Positions 34,761-44,356 are shown, counted from the stretch's first letter. The stretch is 64,000 bases of DNA from Salinarchaeum laminariae (GCF_023204835.1 NZ_CP096270.1:2294001-2358000), one strand, 5' to 3'. Numbers and translations are program-made. The notes: generated by a model from the sequence alone, not told the origin.

Positions 34761-35882
34761 TTACAGTCCGGCGACGTCCTCGATAGCGTCGGTGAGATCG
34801 CGGATGCTCTCGACGTCGTGTTCACCCATGTGACCGATGCGGAACGTCTTCTCCCCGAGCTGGGAGCCGTAGCCGTTAGAGAAGACGTAATCGTACTCCT
34901 CGGAGACGGTCTCGATGGTCTCGGCAACGTCGATGTCCTGGGTGTTCTCGATGCAGGAGACGGTCTGGGAGCGATACCCCTCCTCGGCGAACAGGTCGAA
35001 GTGCTCGCTGGCCCAGTCGTGGACGTACTCGGTCATCTCGCGGTGACGCTGGTCGCGACCGTCGTGGCCCTCCTCGAGCATGTACTTCATCTGCTTGCGG
35101 TAGGCCAGCATGATGGGGATCGCCGGCGTGGAGTGGGTCTGCCCCTTCCGGTCGTAGTAATCGAGCGTGCGCTGGAACCCGCCGTACCACGACGCAGATC
35201 CTTTCTCGAGCTCGCGTTCGTAGGCATCGTCGCTGACGACGCAGACCGCGAGCCCCGGCGGCATCGCGAACGCCTTCTGCGTCGAGGCGAAGATGACGTC
35301 GATCTCGTGCTCGTCGATGTCGACGTAGTCACCGCCCAGTGCGGAGACGGCGTCGACGACGAAGTAGGTGTCCGGATACTCCGCGATCACGTCGCCGATC
35401 TCTTCGATCGGGTTACGGACGCCGGTCGAGGACTCGTTCATTACGGTCGCGACGACGTCGTAGTGTTTGTCGCTGGCCTCGAGTTCCGCCCGGATGTCCT
35501 CGGGCTTGATTGCCTGGCCCCACTCGTACTCCAGCCGGTCGACGTCCTTGCCGAGTCGCTCCGCGACGTTGGCGTGTCGCTCGCTGAAGCTTCCGCATGT
35601 CGGGACGAGGATGTTCTCGTCGACGAGATTAAGCGTCGACGCCTCCCAGAACTCCGTGCCGGAGCCGGTGAGGACGATGAGCTCGTTGTCGGTGCCGAGG
35701 AACTCCTTCGTGTCCTCGACGATCGTGGTGTAGAGGTCGGTCATCCGATCCATCCGGTGACCGAACATCGGCTGGGCCATCTCCTCGATGACGTCCTCAC
35801 GAACCTCCGTCGGACCGGGGATGTAGAGGGTCTTGTCGTCGTAATCGTCCGTATACTCCTGTTTCTTCGTCACGTGTTCCAC
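34761..35882 (-). CDS. class V aminotransferase (alanine-glyoxylate/serine-pyruvate type)
   Basis: The 373-residue PLP enzyme has LYIPGPTEVREDV at the N-terminus, GSGTEFWEASTLNL, VMNESSTGVRNP, VVDAVSALGGDYVD and the PLP Lys203 in ASTQKAFAMPPG. These fit the alanine-glyoxylate aminotransferase/serine-pyruvate family. In haloarchaea it may serve glycine or serine metabolism; the actual amino donor is not determinable. It is divergent from ligA with 175 bases between. Confidence 0.9.
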   Translation of the reverse strand: MEHVTKKQEYTDDYDDKTLYIPGPTEVREDVIEEMAQPMFGHRMDRMTDLYTTIVEDTKEFLGTDNELIVLTGSGTEFWEASTLNLVDENILVPTCGSFSERHANVAERLGKDVDRLEYEWGQAIKPEDIRAELEASDKHYDVVATVMNESSTGVRNPIEEIGDVIAEYPDTYFVVDAVSALGGDYVDIDEHEIDVIFASTQKAFAMPPGLAVCVVSDDAYERELEKGSASWYGGFQRTLDYYDRKGQTHSTPAIPIMLAYRKQMKYMLEEGHDGRDQRHREMTEYVHDWASEHFDLFAEEGYRSQTVSCIENTQDIDVAETIETVSEEYDYVFSNGYGSQLGEKTFRIGHMGEHDVESIRDLTDAIEDVAGL

Positions 35883-36024
35883 CGTTGGCTAATGACTCAC
35901 AGCGCGGGAATATCCGATTTTTGGTATCCGTGTCCAGCCCTCGAAAAAGCAGTCGGACGCGCCGGAGCTCCCGAATCCGATCGTTCCACCGCCGACCGAG
36001 GCCAGTTGGTGCCGAATCGCGAAT

Positions 36025-36031
36025 GTTTATC
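36025..36031 (+). promoter_or_regulatory. TATA-like box for ligA
   Basis: gtttatc is centred about 30 bases before ATG 36058, consistent with a leaderless transcript for the bacterial-type ligase under an archaeal promoter. Confidence 0.5.
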
Positions 36032-36057
36032 CACGATCGCCCGGGAAAGTCACGTCA

Positions 36058-38106
36058 ATGGCCGACGCGGACAATCCGTATCTCGAGGACCCGCCCACCG
36101 AGTTCGAACCCGTCGACGACCTCCCGGCGGCGGACGCCCGCGAGCAGGCCGATCTCCTTCGCGAGGCGATCCGGCACCACGACCGCCGGTACTACGTGGA
36201 GAACGATCCTCTCGTTGCCGACAGCGCCTACGACGACCTATTCCATCGACTCCAGGATCTCGAGGATGCGTTCGACCTCGACGCCGAAGAGAGCCCGACG
36301 AACCGGGTCGGCGGCGAGCCCGTCGACGGGTTCCCGACGGTCGAACACGTCGCACACATGGGATCGATCGCCCAGAGTGGTGAGGAAGCCGACGTCCGGA
36401 ACTTCGACGACCGGGTCCGCCGAGAAGTGGGTGACGTCGAGTACGTCTGTGAGCCGAAGTTCGACGGCGTCTCACTCGAAGTCGTCTACGAGGACGGCTC
36501 GCTCCAGCGCGTCGTCACCCGCGGTGATGGCACCGAAGGTGACGACGTGACGAGCAACGCGCTGACGATTCCGACGATCCCCCAGCGCCTCACCGGCGAT
36601 CCCCCGTCGGAGCTCGCCGTTCGCGGAGAGCTGTATATGCCCCGCAATGAGTTCCAGGCGTACAATCGCGAACTCGTCGAGCGCGGCGAGGAGCCGTTCG
36701 CGAATCCGCGGAACGCCACCGCCGGCACCATCCGCCAGCAGGACCCGTCGATCGTTGCCGAGCGACCCCTCGCCTTCGTCGCCTTCGACGTCCTCCACAC
36801 GTCGGATCCCTGGCCGTCGCGGTGGGCGGAACACGAGGCGTTCTCCGACCTCGGTCTCCCAGTGAGCGATCGGATGGAGCGGGTCGACTCGATCGATGGC
36901 GCCATCCAGTATCGCGACGAGATCGTGGCCGACCGTGACGATCTCGATTTCGAGGTCGACGGCGCGGTGATCAAGGTCGACGGTCGGGAGCCACAGGAAG
37001 CGCTGGGATCGACGAGCCGTCATCCTCGCTGGGCGTTCGCCTACAAGTTCCCGCCACGAACGGAGGAGACCACCGTCCGGGACGTCGTTCTGCAAATTGG
37101 TCGAACGGGCCGCGCTACGCCCGTCTCGCTCATGGATCCCGTCGACGTCGGCGGCGTCACTGTCTCCCGTGCGAGTCTGCACAATCCCGATCAGATCGCA
37201 GAACTGGGCGTCGGCATCGGGGATCGCGTCCGCATCGAGCGTGCTGGCGACGTGATTCCGCAAGTCGTGGCGGTCGTCGAGAGCAACGACGGCGACGGCC
37301 ACTTCGAGTATCCTGAGGAGTGTCCCGTCTGTGGAACCCTGCTCGAACGTGAGGGGCCGATCGCCAGATGTCCAGCGGGCCTGGACTGTCCAGCACAGCG
37401 TCGGCGTGGGATTCAGCATTACGCGAGTCGCGGCGCACTGGACATTGAAGGGCTGGGAGAGGAGACTGTCGATCAGCTGGTCGAGGCAGGGTTACTGGAG
37501 ACGCTCGCGGATCTGTACGAACTCGAGGTCGATGATCTCGCCGAGCTAGAGGGCTTCGGCGAGCGAGCAGCGACGAAGCTCGTGGACGCGATCGACGACG
37601 CACGTGATCCTACGCTCGCTGACTTCCTCACGGGGCTCGGGATACCGGAAGTCGGCGGCACGACGGCTCGAACGCTCGCACGCGAGTTCGGGAGCGTCGA
37701 AGCGATCCAGGACGCGAGCCGCGAGGAACTAGAGACCGTCGACGACGTCGGCCCCGTCGTCGCCGAGCGCATCCGCGATTTCTTCGCGGCCGAGGCGAAC
37801 CAGCGCGTTCTCGATGCGCTACTGGAACACGTCGAACCACAGTCACCGGACGTCGACGACGCTGGGGAGGCGTTCGATGGCGAGACGATCGTGTTCACCG
37901 GCTCGTTGCCGTCGTTGACTCGCTCTGCGGCGACCGAGCAGATCGAGCGCCAGGGCGGCAACGTTACCTCGAGCGTCTCCTCGAACACCGATTATCTCGT
38001 CGTCGGCGAGAATCCCGGGACGCGAAAGCGCGAGGACGCCGAGGAAAACGACGTGCCGGAGCTCTCCGCCGAGTCATTCGAGGAACGGCTCGAATCTGCG
38101 GGCTAA
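36058..38106 (+). CDS. ligA: NAD-dependent DNA ligase LigA
   Basis: The 682-residue enzyme has the complete bacterial layout: Ia domain with YYVENDPLVADSAYDDL (NMN binding), adenylation motif EPKFDG with Lys134, an OB domain (SGRG-type GRTGRATPVSLMDPV), a zinc finger (CPVCGTLL...CPAGLDCPAQ, about 422-446), helix-hairpin-helix repeats and a C-terminal BRCT domain (about 605-682). It seals nicks using NAD. Archaea normally use ATP ligase; haloarchaea are known to carry an additional NAD ligase acquired from bacteria. Translated codon usage looks like its neighbours, so transfer is old. Confidence 0.96.
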   Translation: MADADNPYLEDPPTEFEPVDDLPAADAREQADLLREAIRHHDRRYYVENDPLVADSAYDDLFHRLQDLEDAFDLDAEESPTNRVGGEPVDGFPTVEHVAHMGSIAQSGEEADVRNFDDRVRREVGDVEYVCEPKFDGVSLEVVYEDGSLQRVVTRGDGTEGDDVTSNALTIPTIPQRLTGDPPSELAVRGELYMPRNEFQAYNRELVERGEEPFANPRNATAGTIRQQDPSIVAERPLAFVAFDVLHTSDPWPSRWAEHEAFSDLGLPVSDRMERVDSIDGAIQYRDEIVADRDDLDFEVDGAVIKVDGREPQEALGSTSRHPRWAFAYKFPPRTEETTVRDVVLQIGRTGRATPVSLMDPVDVGGVTVSRASLHNPDQIAELGVGIGDRVRIERAGDVIPQVVAVVESNDGDGHFEYPEECPVCGTLLEREGPIARCPAGLDCPAQRRRGIQHYASRGALDIEGLGEETVDQLVEAGLLETLADLYELEVDDLAELEGFGERAATKLVDAIDDARDPTLADFLTGLGIPEVGGTTARTLAREFGSVEAIQDASREELETVDDVGPVVAERIRDFFAAEANQRVLDALLEHVEPQSPDVDDAGEAFDGETIVFTGSLPSLTRSAATEQIERQGGNVTSSVSSNTDYLVVGENPGTRKREDAEENDVPELSAESFEERLESAG

Positions 38107-38351
38107 TCCATGGGACGGTCGTTCGGCCGCCTCAGCGCTCGGCAGCAGGTGCTGGTAATAGATCCGTCGAGAGGTATCGCTCTCCGCCGTCTGGGAGCAC
38201 GGCCACGATCGTTGCCCTGGGATGTTCCCGCGCGTGGTCGCCAGCGGCGGCCGCTGCTGCCCGGCCGAGACGCCGACGAGCACCCCTTCGTTCCGCCCGA
38301 TCTGCTGTGCGGCCTCTTTCGATGGTGAGGCGAGTCCAGCCGATATCCCGG

Positions 38352-38618
38352 TTACAACAGGTCGTCGGGATCGTGGGACGCGGCGACCCGTTCGGCTTCG
38401 GTGGCGTAGCGCTCCCGATCCTCGGACGAGGTGGTTTCCAGCTCTTCCGGCTCGACCGTCGTCGCCGCCGTCACGTCGGTTTTCACGAGCAGGGCCCCGG
38501 AGAGCTGCCGTTGATAGTACTGCTCGCCGTCGGGCGTCGCGTACACGAGGGTGACGACGTCCTCGTCCCAGTAATCGCGTTCGACCAGCCAGCACCGGAC
38601 CTGCGCGTCCTCGCTCAT
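38352..38618 (-). CDS. small acidic haloarchaeal protein, unknown function
   Basis: The 88-residue product, MSEDAQVRCWLVERDYWDEDVVTLVYATPDGEQ..., has a beta-rich N-terminal part and an acidic helical tail ending in DPDDLL. No membrane segments. It appears to be a conserved haloarchaeal family (possibly DUF7967, unverified). The 245 bases after ligA to here hold no gene. Divergent from the membrane protein at 38786. Confidence 0.6.
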   Translation of the reverse strand: MSEDAQVRCWLVERDYWDEDVVTLVYATPDGEQYYQRQLSGALLVKTDVTAATTVEPEELETTSSEDRERYATEAERVAASHDPDDLL

Positions 38619-38785
38619 ACTGCGGTCCACGACGAGGCCGACCAAGAAGGTGGCGTGACCGCGCGGGCACCGGTGGCGTGCGAGTCAGGCGTCCGCCGAT
38701 GGTCTCTTTCGTCCTGCCCCGTCTCGTCCGTCCCGTCGGTTGCCGCCCAAAGATGCTATTGGGGCGGCAGGCCAAACCGATCCAG

Positions 38786-39370
38786 ATGGCCGACTGGAGC
38801 GAGCGCGTCGACGAGCTGCTCTTCGACGGCGAGTCCGTCGAATCGACCGTCGACGTCGGCGCTGGCACGATCGTCGTGACCAGCCACCGCGTGCTCGTCT
38901 TCACGCCGGAGGGCGACGGCCCGCGCTACCGTGCTATCGACCGACCGAACGTGCTCGGCGTGGAGCAACGCGGCGTCTCGCCGTTCGATCTGTTCTCGAA
39001 GGCGACGAAACTCGGCGTCGGTGGCGGCCTGCTCGTGCTCGTCGGGCTCGTCGTCGATCCAGAGGCACTGTTCCCGCGGCCGGACCTCTCCGGTGCGCAG
39101 GGAATGGGCGTCGTCGATACCGTCGATTCGATGCTCGGGGTGTTCTACGCGCTGGATCTCGCACTGCTAGCTCTCGGTGCAGTGCTCTCGATTGTGGGGG
39201 TCGGGCTCCTCACCGTTCAGCTCGCGACGCGGAAGGATCGACTCGCCATCGAGATCGCTGGCGAGGACGACGTGGTGCTATCCTGGGGCGTGGACGACGC
39301 GACGGTCGCAGAGATCGACGCTGCGATCGACGTGCCGGAAGCGGAAGCGCAAGCACCACCAGCGGTGTAA
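38786..39370 (+). CDS. membrane protein with PH-like N-terminal domain
   Basis: The 194-residue product starts with a beta-rich bPH-like domain (MADWSERVDELLFDGE, TIVVTSHRVLVFTPEGDGPRYRAIDRPNV, about 1-60), then two membrane helices (GGGLLVLVGLVVDPE and LALLALGAVLSIVGVGLLTVQLAT) and a short C-terminal beta unit. It resembles haloarchaeal PH-domain proteins of unknown role. The chosen ATG begins a cleaner protein than the upstream open frame. Confidence 0.65.
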   Translation: MADWSERVDELLFDGESVESTVDVGAGTIVVTSHRVLVFTPEGDGPRYRAIDRPNVLGVEQRGVSPFDLFSKATKLGVGGGLLVLVGLVVDPEALFPRPDLSGAQGMGVVDTVDSMLGVFYALDLALLALGAVLSIVGVGLLTVQLATRKDRLAIEIAGEDDVVLSWGVDDATVAEIDAAIDVPEAEAQAPPAV

Positions 39371-39466
39371 ACCACTGGCTGCGGTCGTCGGAAAGATGCT
39401 CTGTATTGGCTCTCCGTCGTCCCACAGGGAAACCCACATCAACGCCAGACAGCGTAGCCTGCGTCG

Positions 39467-41362
39467 ATGGACACCGCCGCGGTCCGCGAGCTGGCGAACG
39501 ACCTGCCCAGAGAGTCGGGCGTCTACCAGTTTCGGGCGACCGAGGATCGTGCTGGCGGCGACGCTGCTGGCGGTTATCCCGCGGACGCTGACGCCGGCGG
39601 TCACACCGACGCGGGGACGTCGGACGGAGTGGGCGGTGGTGACGGCACGGTTGGCTCCTCGGGCACCGAACGCGTGCTCTACGTCGGCAAAGCCGTCGAT
39701 CTTCGGGATCGCGTTCGTTCCTACGCCGATCCTCGCGGCACGCGAATCGCGCGGATGGTCGAGAACGCCGACAACGTGGAAGTCGCGGTCACGGACACGG
39801 AGACGCAGGCACTCCTGCTGGAAGCGAACCTGATCAAGCGCCACCAGCCACGCTACAACGTCCGCCTTACCGACGATAAATCTTATCCACTGGTCCAGTT
39901 TACGGACCACGAGGTTCCACGGATCGAGATCACCCGCGATCCAGACGAGGGAGCGACCGTCTATGGCCCCTTTACCGACCGCGGCGAACTCGAGACGATC
40001 GTGAAGGCGATCCGTGAACTGTACGGACTCAGGGGCTGTTCCGATCACAAATACAGCGGTCGGGATCGTCCCTGCCTCGACTACGAGATCGGGCTCTGCA
40101 CGGCGCCCTGCACTGGTGAGATATCCGCAGAGGCCTACGCGGAGGACGTACTCGCTGCGAAACGATTCTTCGAGGGTGAAACCGGGGCGCTCGCGGATCC
40201 GCTCCGCCAACGGATGGGTGCTGCAGCACAGGACCAGGCGTTCGAACGGGCGGCGTCGTTTCGCGACCGGTTGGAGACCGTGGAAGCGTTTCACGGCGAG
40301 GGCGAAGACGTCGTCTCGCACGCCGGCAGTCACGATGGCGGCCACGGCGTTCGGACGCACGTCCTCGGCGCCGCCGTCGAGGGACGAGAGCCGACCGTCG
40401 CCGTGCTCGAAAGCGAGGGCGGCAAGCTGGTCGACCGTCACCGTCCCCCTCTGGCCGTCCCCGAGTCCGCACGGGAGGACCCAGCGTCGCTGCTCGCGGC
40501 CTTCGTCCCACAGTACTACGCTGATCGCCGCCTGCCAGACGTACTCCTGCTCCCGGAGGAGCCAGCGGATGCGGAGGTTCGCGCCTGGCTCGAGGATCGA
40601 GACGTCGACGTAAGGGTTCCCGGTGCCGGACGGGAGGCAAGACTCGTCGATCTCGCCCTAAAAAACGCCCGGCGAGCAGGCCCGGGACGGGATCCCTGTC
40701 TCGCGCTCGCCGACGCGCTGGGAATCGATTCCGCACAGCGAGTCGAGGGGTTCGACGTGAGTCACGCCGGCGGGAAGGCCACCGTTGGGAGCAACGTGCT
40801 CGCCGTCGACGGTGCAGAGCAGACGGACGGCTACCGCCGGAAGAAGCTTCCCGAGGGGAACGACGATCCCGGCAGCATGTACGAACTGCTTCGCTGGCGC
40901 GCGGCTCGCGCCGTCGAAGGTCGTGACGACAGGCCCGACCCCGACGTCCTCTTGATCGACGGCGGCAGCGATCAGCTCGACGCCGCACGGCGTGCGATCG
41001 ACGCAGCGGGCTGGGAGATTCCGCTCGTCGCGATTGCGAAAGGTGAGATCGGCGACCGGGATGCCAGCGGCGATCGGATCCTCGGGAGCGACGGCCGGAT
41101 CGACGTTCCCGACGAGGCACTCAGGCTGTGTCAGCGCGTCCGCGACGAGGCGCACCGGTTCGCCGTACAGTACCACCAGACGGTCCGTGACGACGTGTCG
41201 ACGGCACTCGACGAGATCGACGGCGTGGGATCGACGACGCGCGAGGCGCTTCTCGCCCGATTTGGGAGCATCGAGTCAATCCGCTCTGCCTCTAGGGACG
41301 AGCTCGAGGACGTGGATGGTGTCGGATCGACCACTGCGAACACGCTGATCGATCGGTTGTAG
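39467..41362 (+). CDS. uvrC: excinuclease ABC subunit C (UvrC)
   Basis: The 631-residue endonuclease subunit makes both incisions in nucleotide excision repair. It has the GIY-YIG domain (GVYQF at 18-22, LYVGKA at 71-76, [30 protein letters not shown]), a Cys-rich UvrC motif ([25 protein letters not shown]), a UVR/RNase H-like domain ([21 protein letters not shown]) and C-terminal double HhH ([16 protein letters not shown]...). Gly/Asp-rich insert (about 24-68) splits GIY from YIG. uvrA and uvrB are not nearby. Confidence 0.96.
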   Translation: MDTAAVRELANDLPRESGVYQFRATEDRAGGDAAGGYPADADAGGHTDAGTSDGVGGGDGTVGSSGTERVLYVGKAVDLRDRVRSYADPRGTRIARMVENADNVEVAVTDTETQALLLEANLIKRHQPRYNVRLTDDKSYPLVQFTDHEVPRIEITRDPDEGATVYGPFTDRGELETIVKAIRELYGLRGCSDHKYSGRDRPCLDYEIGLCTAPCTGEISAEAYAEDVLAAKRFFEGETGALADPLRQRMGAAAQDQAFERAASFRDRLETVEAFHGEGEDVVSHAGSHDGGHGVRTHVLGAAVEGREPTVAVLESEGGKLVDRHRPPLAVPESAREDPASLLAAFVPQYYADRRLPDVLLLPEEPADAEVRAWLEDRDVDVRVPGAGREARLVDLALKNARRAGPGRDPCLALADALGIDSAQRVEGFDVSHAGGKATVGSNVLAVDGAEQTDGYRRKKLPEGNDDPGSMYELLRWRAARAVEGRDDRPDPDVLLIDGGSDQLDAARRAIDAAGWEIPLVAIAKGEIGDRDASGDRILGSDGRIDVPDEALRLCQRVRDEAHRFAVQYHQTVRDDVSTALDEIDGVGSTTREALLARFGSIESIRSASRDELEDVDGVGSTTANTLIDRL

Positions 41363-41475
41363 CGTCGAATCGTGGGCATCGTAGGGAGAATCGACGACTG
41401 ACGGTTTTTGGCCCACTCGGACTCCGTCACTCCGCGAGCGAACCGCACTTAGCCCCCCGGGACCACGAACTGCCC

Positions 41476-42237
41476 ATGCGAGACATTCTGGATGCGGTCG
41501 CTGCTGGCGATCTCTCGCCCGCGGAAGCTGAGGCCGAGCTGGCCGGGTACGCCTCCGTCGATGCCGGCCGGTTCGACGCCGCGCGCGAGCGCCGTCGTGG
41601 TGTTCCCGAGGCGATCCTTTCCGACGGCAAGACCACCGAGGAGATCGCCGAACTGGCCGAGACGGCGGTGGCGACGACGGGCCGAGCGATCGTGACCCGT
41701 ACGGATTCTTCGGACGCGAACGCAGTGGTTGCAACCCTCGAGGAGGCAGTACCAGAGGCGACGGTTCGCTGGGACGAGCGGGCCAGGACCGTCGTCGCCC
41801 ACGCCTCCGATTTCGAGCCACCGCGTCTCGATGCGACCGTCGGAATCGTTACGGGCGGAACCTCCGACGCAGAGGCAGCCGGTGAAGCCGCCACGATCGC
41901 CAGCGAGATGGGTGCCCGCGTCGATCGCGTCGAAGACGTCGGCGTCGCGGGGATCGCGCGAGTCATCGACCGTGTCGAACAGCTCCGGGCAGCGGACGTG
42001 CTGATCGTCGCTGCCGGGCGTGAGGGAGCGCTGCCCACAGTGGTCGCCGGCCTCGTCGACGTTCCGGTGATCGGTCTACCCGTATCGAGTGGCTACGGTT
42101 TCGGTGGCGAAGGCGAGGCTGCTCTCGCAGGGATGCTCCAGTCCTGTACAGTGCTCTCGACCGTGAACGTCGACGCTGGATTCGTTGCGGGCGCCCAGGC
42201 TGGTCTGATAGCGCGATCGATCGCCGCAGCCCGATAA
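41476..42237 (+). CDS. larB: nickel-pincer cofactor biosynthesis protein LarB
   Basis: The 253-residue protein matches LarB, which carboxylates and hydrolyses nicotinic acid adenine dinucleotide in synthesis of the nickel-pincer nucleotide cofactor. The AIR carboxylase-like (PurE-like) core is IVTGGTSDAEAAGEAATIASEMGARVDRVEDVGVAG, IVAAGREGALPTVVAGLVDVPVIGLPVSSGYG and a C-terminal VNVDAGFVAGAQAGLIA. larC and larE are not in the window. An alternative name is the family's older title, AIR carboxylase-domain protein. Confidence 0.9.
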   Translation: MRDILDAVAAGDLSPAEAEAELAGYASVDAGRFDAARERRRGVPEAILSDGKTTEEIAELAETAVATTGRAIVTRTDSSDANAVVATLEEAVPEATVRWDERARTVVAHASDFEPPRLDATVGIVTGGTSDAEAAGEAATIASEMGARVDRVEDVGVAGIARVIDRVEQLRAADVLIVAAGREGALPTVVAGLVDVPVIGLPVSSGYGFGGEGEAALAGMLQSCTVLSTVNVDAGFVAGAQAGLIARSIAAAR

Positions 42238-42372
42238 GCAGCGGTTGCTACGCGAGAATACGTCGAGTTCCGCAAGTACGATCGTTTGCGTCCCAAATAC
42301 GACCGTAGGGAGACAACAATATTGCTTTGCAGGCCCTAGGGGTGTCGCCGCTCCACCGAGCGGTTCCCGACA

Positions 42373-42522
42373 ATGCCCACCTGCGATCATTGCAACGCGC
42401 ACGTCTCCGACAAGTTCGCCCGCGTTTTCGCCCTCGAAAGCGGCCGCATCGAGGCTTGCCCCAACTGTTCGACCAACGCCGGCATCGCCGAGCAGGCCAG
42501 AGTGCGCGACGCGGCCAACTGA
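42373..42522 (+). CDS. small CPxCG-type zinc-finger protein
   Basis: This 49-residue ORF begins MPTCDHCNAHVSDKFARVFA and has CxxC (Cys4, Cys7) and a second CxxC (CPNC at 29-32), the layout of haloarchaeal small zinc-finger proteins (DUF7563-like, unverified). The body includes a predicted helix with NAGIAEQARVRDAAN. It sits between larB and the GIY-YIG gene, same strand. Similar micro-proteins have been tied to stress or biofilm phenotypes in Haloferax; no specific role can be assigned here. Confidence 0.75.
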   Translation: MPTCDHCNAHVSDKFARVFALESGRIEACPNCSTNAGIAEQARVRDAAN

Positions 42523-42640
42523 GGATCGTGCCGACTGGCGGAATCGATTTCCGCGGGACGTATCGGCGTACCCGCGTGACGGTGCCCCAGAGATTGCACC
42601 GAACCGAAAGCTTCCTCGTTTGGGCCTGCACCCTTCCACT

Positions 42641-42886
42641 GTGGCAGAGCACTACGTCTACGTGCTGCGCTGTGCCGACGACAGCCTCTACACCGGCTAC
42701 ACGACGGATCCGGAGCGGCGAGTCGAGGAGCACGACGACGGAGAGGGTGCGAAGTACACGCGGAGCCGCACGCCAGTCGAACTCGTTCACGTCGAGGAAC
42801 ACTCCTCTCGTGGAGATGCACTCTCTCGCGAGCACGAGATCAAGTCGCTCACGAAGCGGGAGAAAGAACAGCTCGTCGCGGAGTAA
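42641..42886 (+). CDS. small GIY-YIG nuclease family protein
   Basis: The 81-residue product starts at GTG 42641: MAEHYVYVLRCADDSLYTGYTTDPERRVEEHDDG. It has GIY-YIG core YVYVLRC...LYTGYT, Arg in ERRVEEH, and the downstream GAKYTRSRTPVELVHVE and EIKSLTKREKEQL helix. This is the YhbQ/UPF0213-type stand-alone GIY-YIG domain, a putative nuclease. The GTG avoids an unconserved 132-residue N-terminal extension. Confidence 0.85.
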   Translation: MAEHYVYVLRCADDSLYTGYTTDPERRVEEHDDGEGAKYTRSRTPVELVHVEEHSSRGDALSREHEIKSLTKREKEQLVAE

Positions 42887-42980
42887 TGTTGTCCATCGGT
42901 CTGTTCCGGTCGGTCTGTTCGGTCGGTGAGTTCGGTTTCGTCGCAGAGCGCTCCGTTCGGAGCGTCTAATCTATCGATCC

Positions 42981-43025
42981 GATCGATTGGTTCGACCGAC
43001 TGCCTCGATCGATTGATTCGGCCGA
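42981..43025 (+). repeat. 19-base imperfect direct repeat upstream of acyl-CoA dehydrogenase
   Basis: Copies at 42981-42999 and 43007-43025 share 17 of 19 bases and contain the partial palindrome gatcgatt. Their period is 26 bases. A further inverted partial match (gcaatcgat) follows at 43031-43039. They lie about 110 bases before the ATG at 43135 and may be an operator; the 248-base region holds no gene. Confidence 0.55.
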
Positions 43026-43134
43026 TTGGAGCAATCGATACCAGCGGTCAGTAGTTCCGCCTGTTACCAGTGGGGGTCATCCACACGCAAGGTCTGGGGA
43101 AGACACTGAAGGGCCCCTCCGTTCAAAGGGGTGT

Positions 43135-44286
43135 ATGGACTTCAGTCTCAGCCAGGAGCAACGCCAGATCCGTGACGCCGTCGCTGAGTTCGTCGACGAG
43201 GAGGTCGTCCCCCGCGCTGCCGAAATCGACGAGACCGACGAGTTCCCGGCGGAGCTGGTCGAACAGATCGGCGAGCTTGGGATCATGGGCGCGCCGTTTC
43301 CGGAGGAGTACGGCGGCTCCGGCCTGGACTACCACTCCTACGCGATCGCGCTCGAGGAGATCTCGCGGGGCAGTGGTGGCCTCGGAACGATCGTCGCCGC
43401 CCACGTCTCGCTGGCCGGCAACATGCTCTACGAGTTCGGCAACGAAACTCAGAAAGAGGAGTACCTGACACCACTGGCGGAAGGCAGCGATATCGGCGCG
43501 TTTGCACTCTCCGAGCCCGGTGCCGGGAGCGACGTTCCCGCGATGGAGACGACGGCCGAGTACGATGAAAGCGCTGAAGAGTACGTGCTCGACGGTGGCA
43601 AACTCTGGATCTCCAACGGCTCCGTCGCGGACACAGTGACCGTGTTCGCCAAGACGGATCCCGACGCCGGGCGCAAGGGCATTTCGTCGTTCGTCGTTCG
43701 TCCCGAGGAAGACGAGGGGTTCAACGTCGAGGGGACCGAAGACAAACTCGGCGACAAAGGCTGTCCCACTGCGGAGCTTCGCTTCGACGACCTCCGCATA
43801 CCTGCCGATCGACGCCTCGGCGAGGAGGGTGAGGGGTTCGTCCAGGCACTCAAGACGCTCAACGGAGGCAGAATCACGATCGCTGCTCGCGGCGTCGGTA
43901 TCGCCCGGGCTGCACTCGAGGCAGCAAGCGAGTACGCGACCGAACGCGAGCAGTTCGACCAGCCCATCGGTGAGTTCCAGGCGATCAAACACAAGATCGC
44001 GGACATGGACACGAAGGTCCAGTCTGCGAAGCTCCTGATGCACCGCGCGGCGGATCGAAAGATCCGCGGGGAGAGCTACGTGAAAGAGGCCGCGCAGGCG
44101 AAGCTCTACGCCTCCGAAATCTCTCGGGAGGTCGCCAACGAAGGGATTCAGATCCACGGCGGCTACGGCTACGTCAAGGACTTCCCCGCAGAACGGTTCT
44201 ACCGCGACGCGAAGCTCAACGAGATCTACGAGGGGACCAGCGAGGTGCTGCGGAATACGATCGGCGAGCGCGTACTGGAGGAGTAG
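43135..44286 (+). CDS. acyl-CoA dehydrogenase
   Basis: The 383-residue flavoprotein has the same length as the enzyme at 15995 but clearly different sequence. It has MDFSLSQEQRQIRDAVAEFVDEEVVPRA, FALSEPGAGSDVPAMETTAEY, KLWISNGSVADTVTVFA, REQFDQPIGEFQAIKHKIADMD and EIYEGTSEVLRNTIGERVL with the catalytic Glu. Residues in the substrate pocket differ from the first enzyme, suggesting another chain length. A PadR-type regulator gene faces it convergently downstream. Confidence 0.94.
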   Translation: MDFSLSQEQRQIRDAVAEFVDEEVVPRAAEIDETDEFPAELVEQIGELGIMGAPFPEEYGGSGLDYHSYAIALEEISRGSGGLGTIVAAHVSLAGNMLYEFGNETQKEEYLTPLAEGSDIGAFALSEPGAGSDVPAMETTAEYDESAEEYVLDGGKLWISNGSVADTVTVFAKTDPDAGRKGISSFVVRPEEDEGFNVEGTEDKLGDKGCPTAELRFDDLRIPADRRLGEEGEGFVQALKTLNGGRITIAARGVGIARAALEAASEYATEREQFDQPIGEFQAIKHKIADMDTKVQSAKLLMHRAADRKIRGESYVKEAAQAKLYASEISREVANEGIQIHGGYGYVKDFPAERFYRDAKLNEIYEGTSEVLRNTIGERVLEE

Positions 44287-44356
44287 TTCAAGTAGTATAG
44301 GCGGGTGATCGTGGTAGTTCTCGAAGAGACGGTGATTCGCCCGATTTCCTGCCGAT

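Noticed and set aside
34749..36383. Plus-strand frame of 544 residues
   Set aside because: Antisense to the class V aminotransferase with no recognisable domain.
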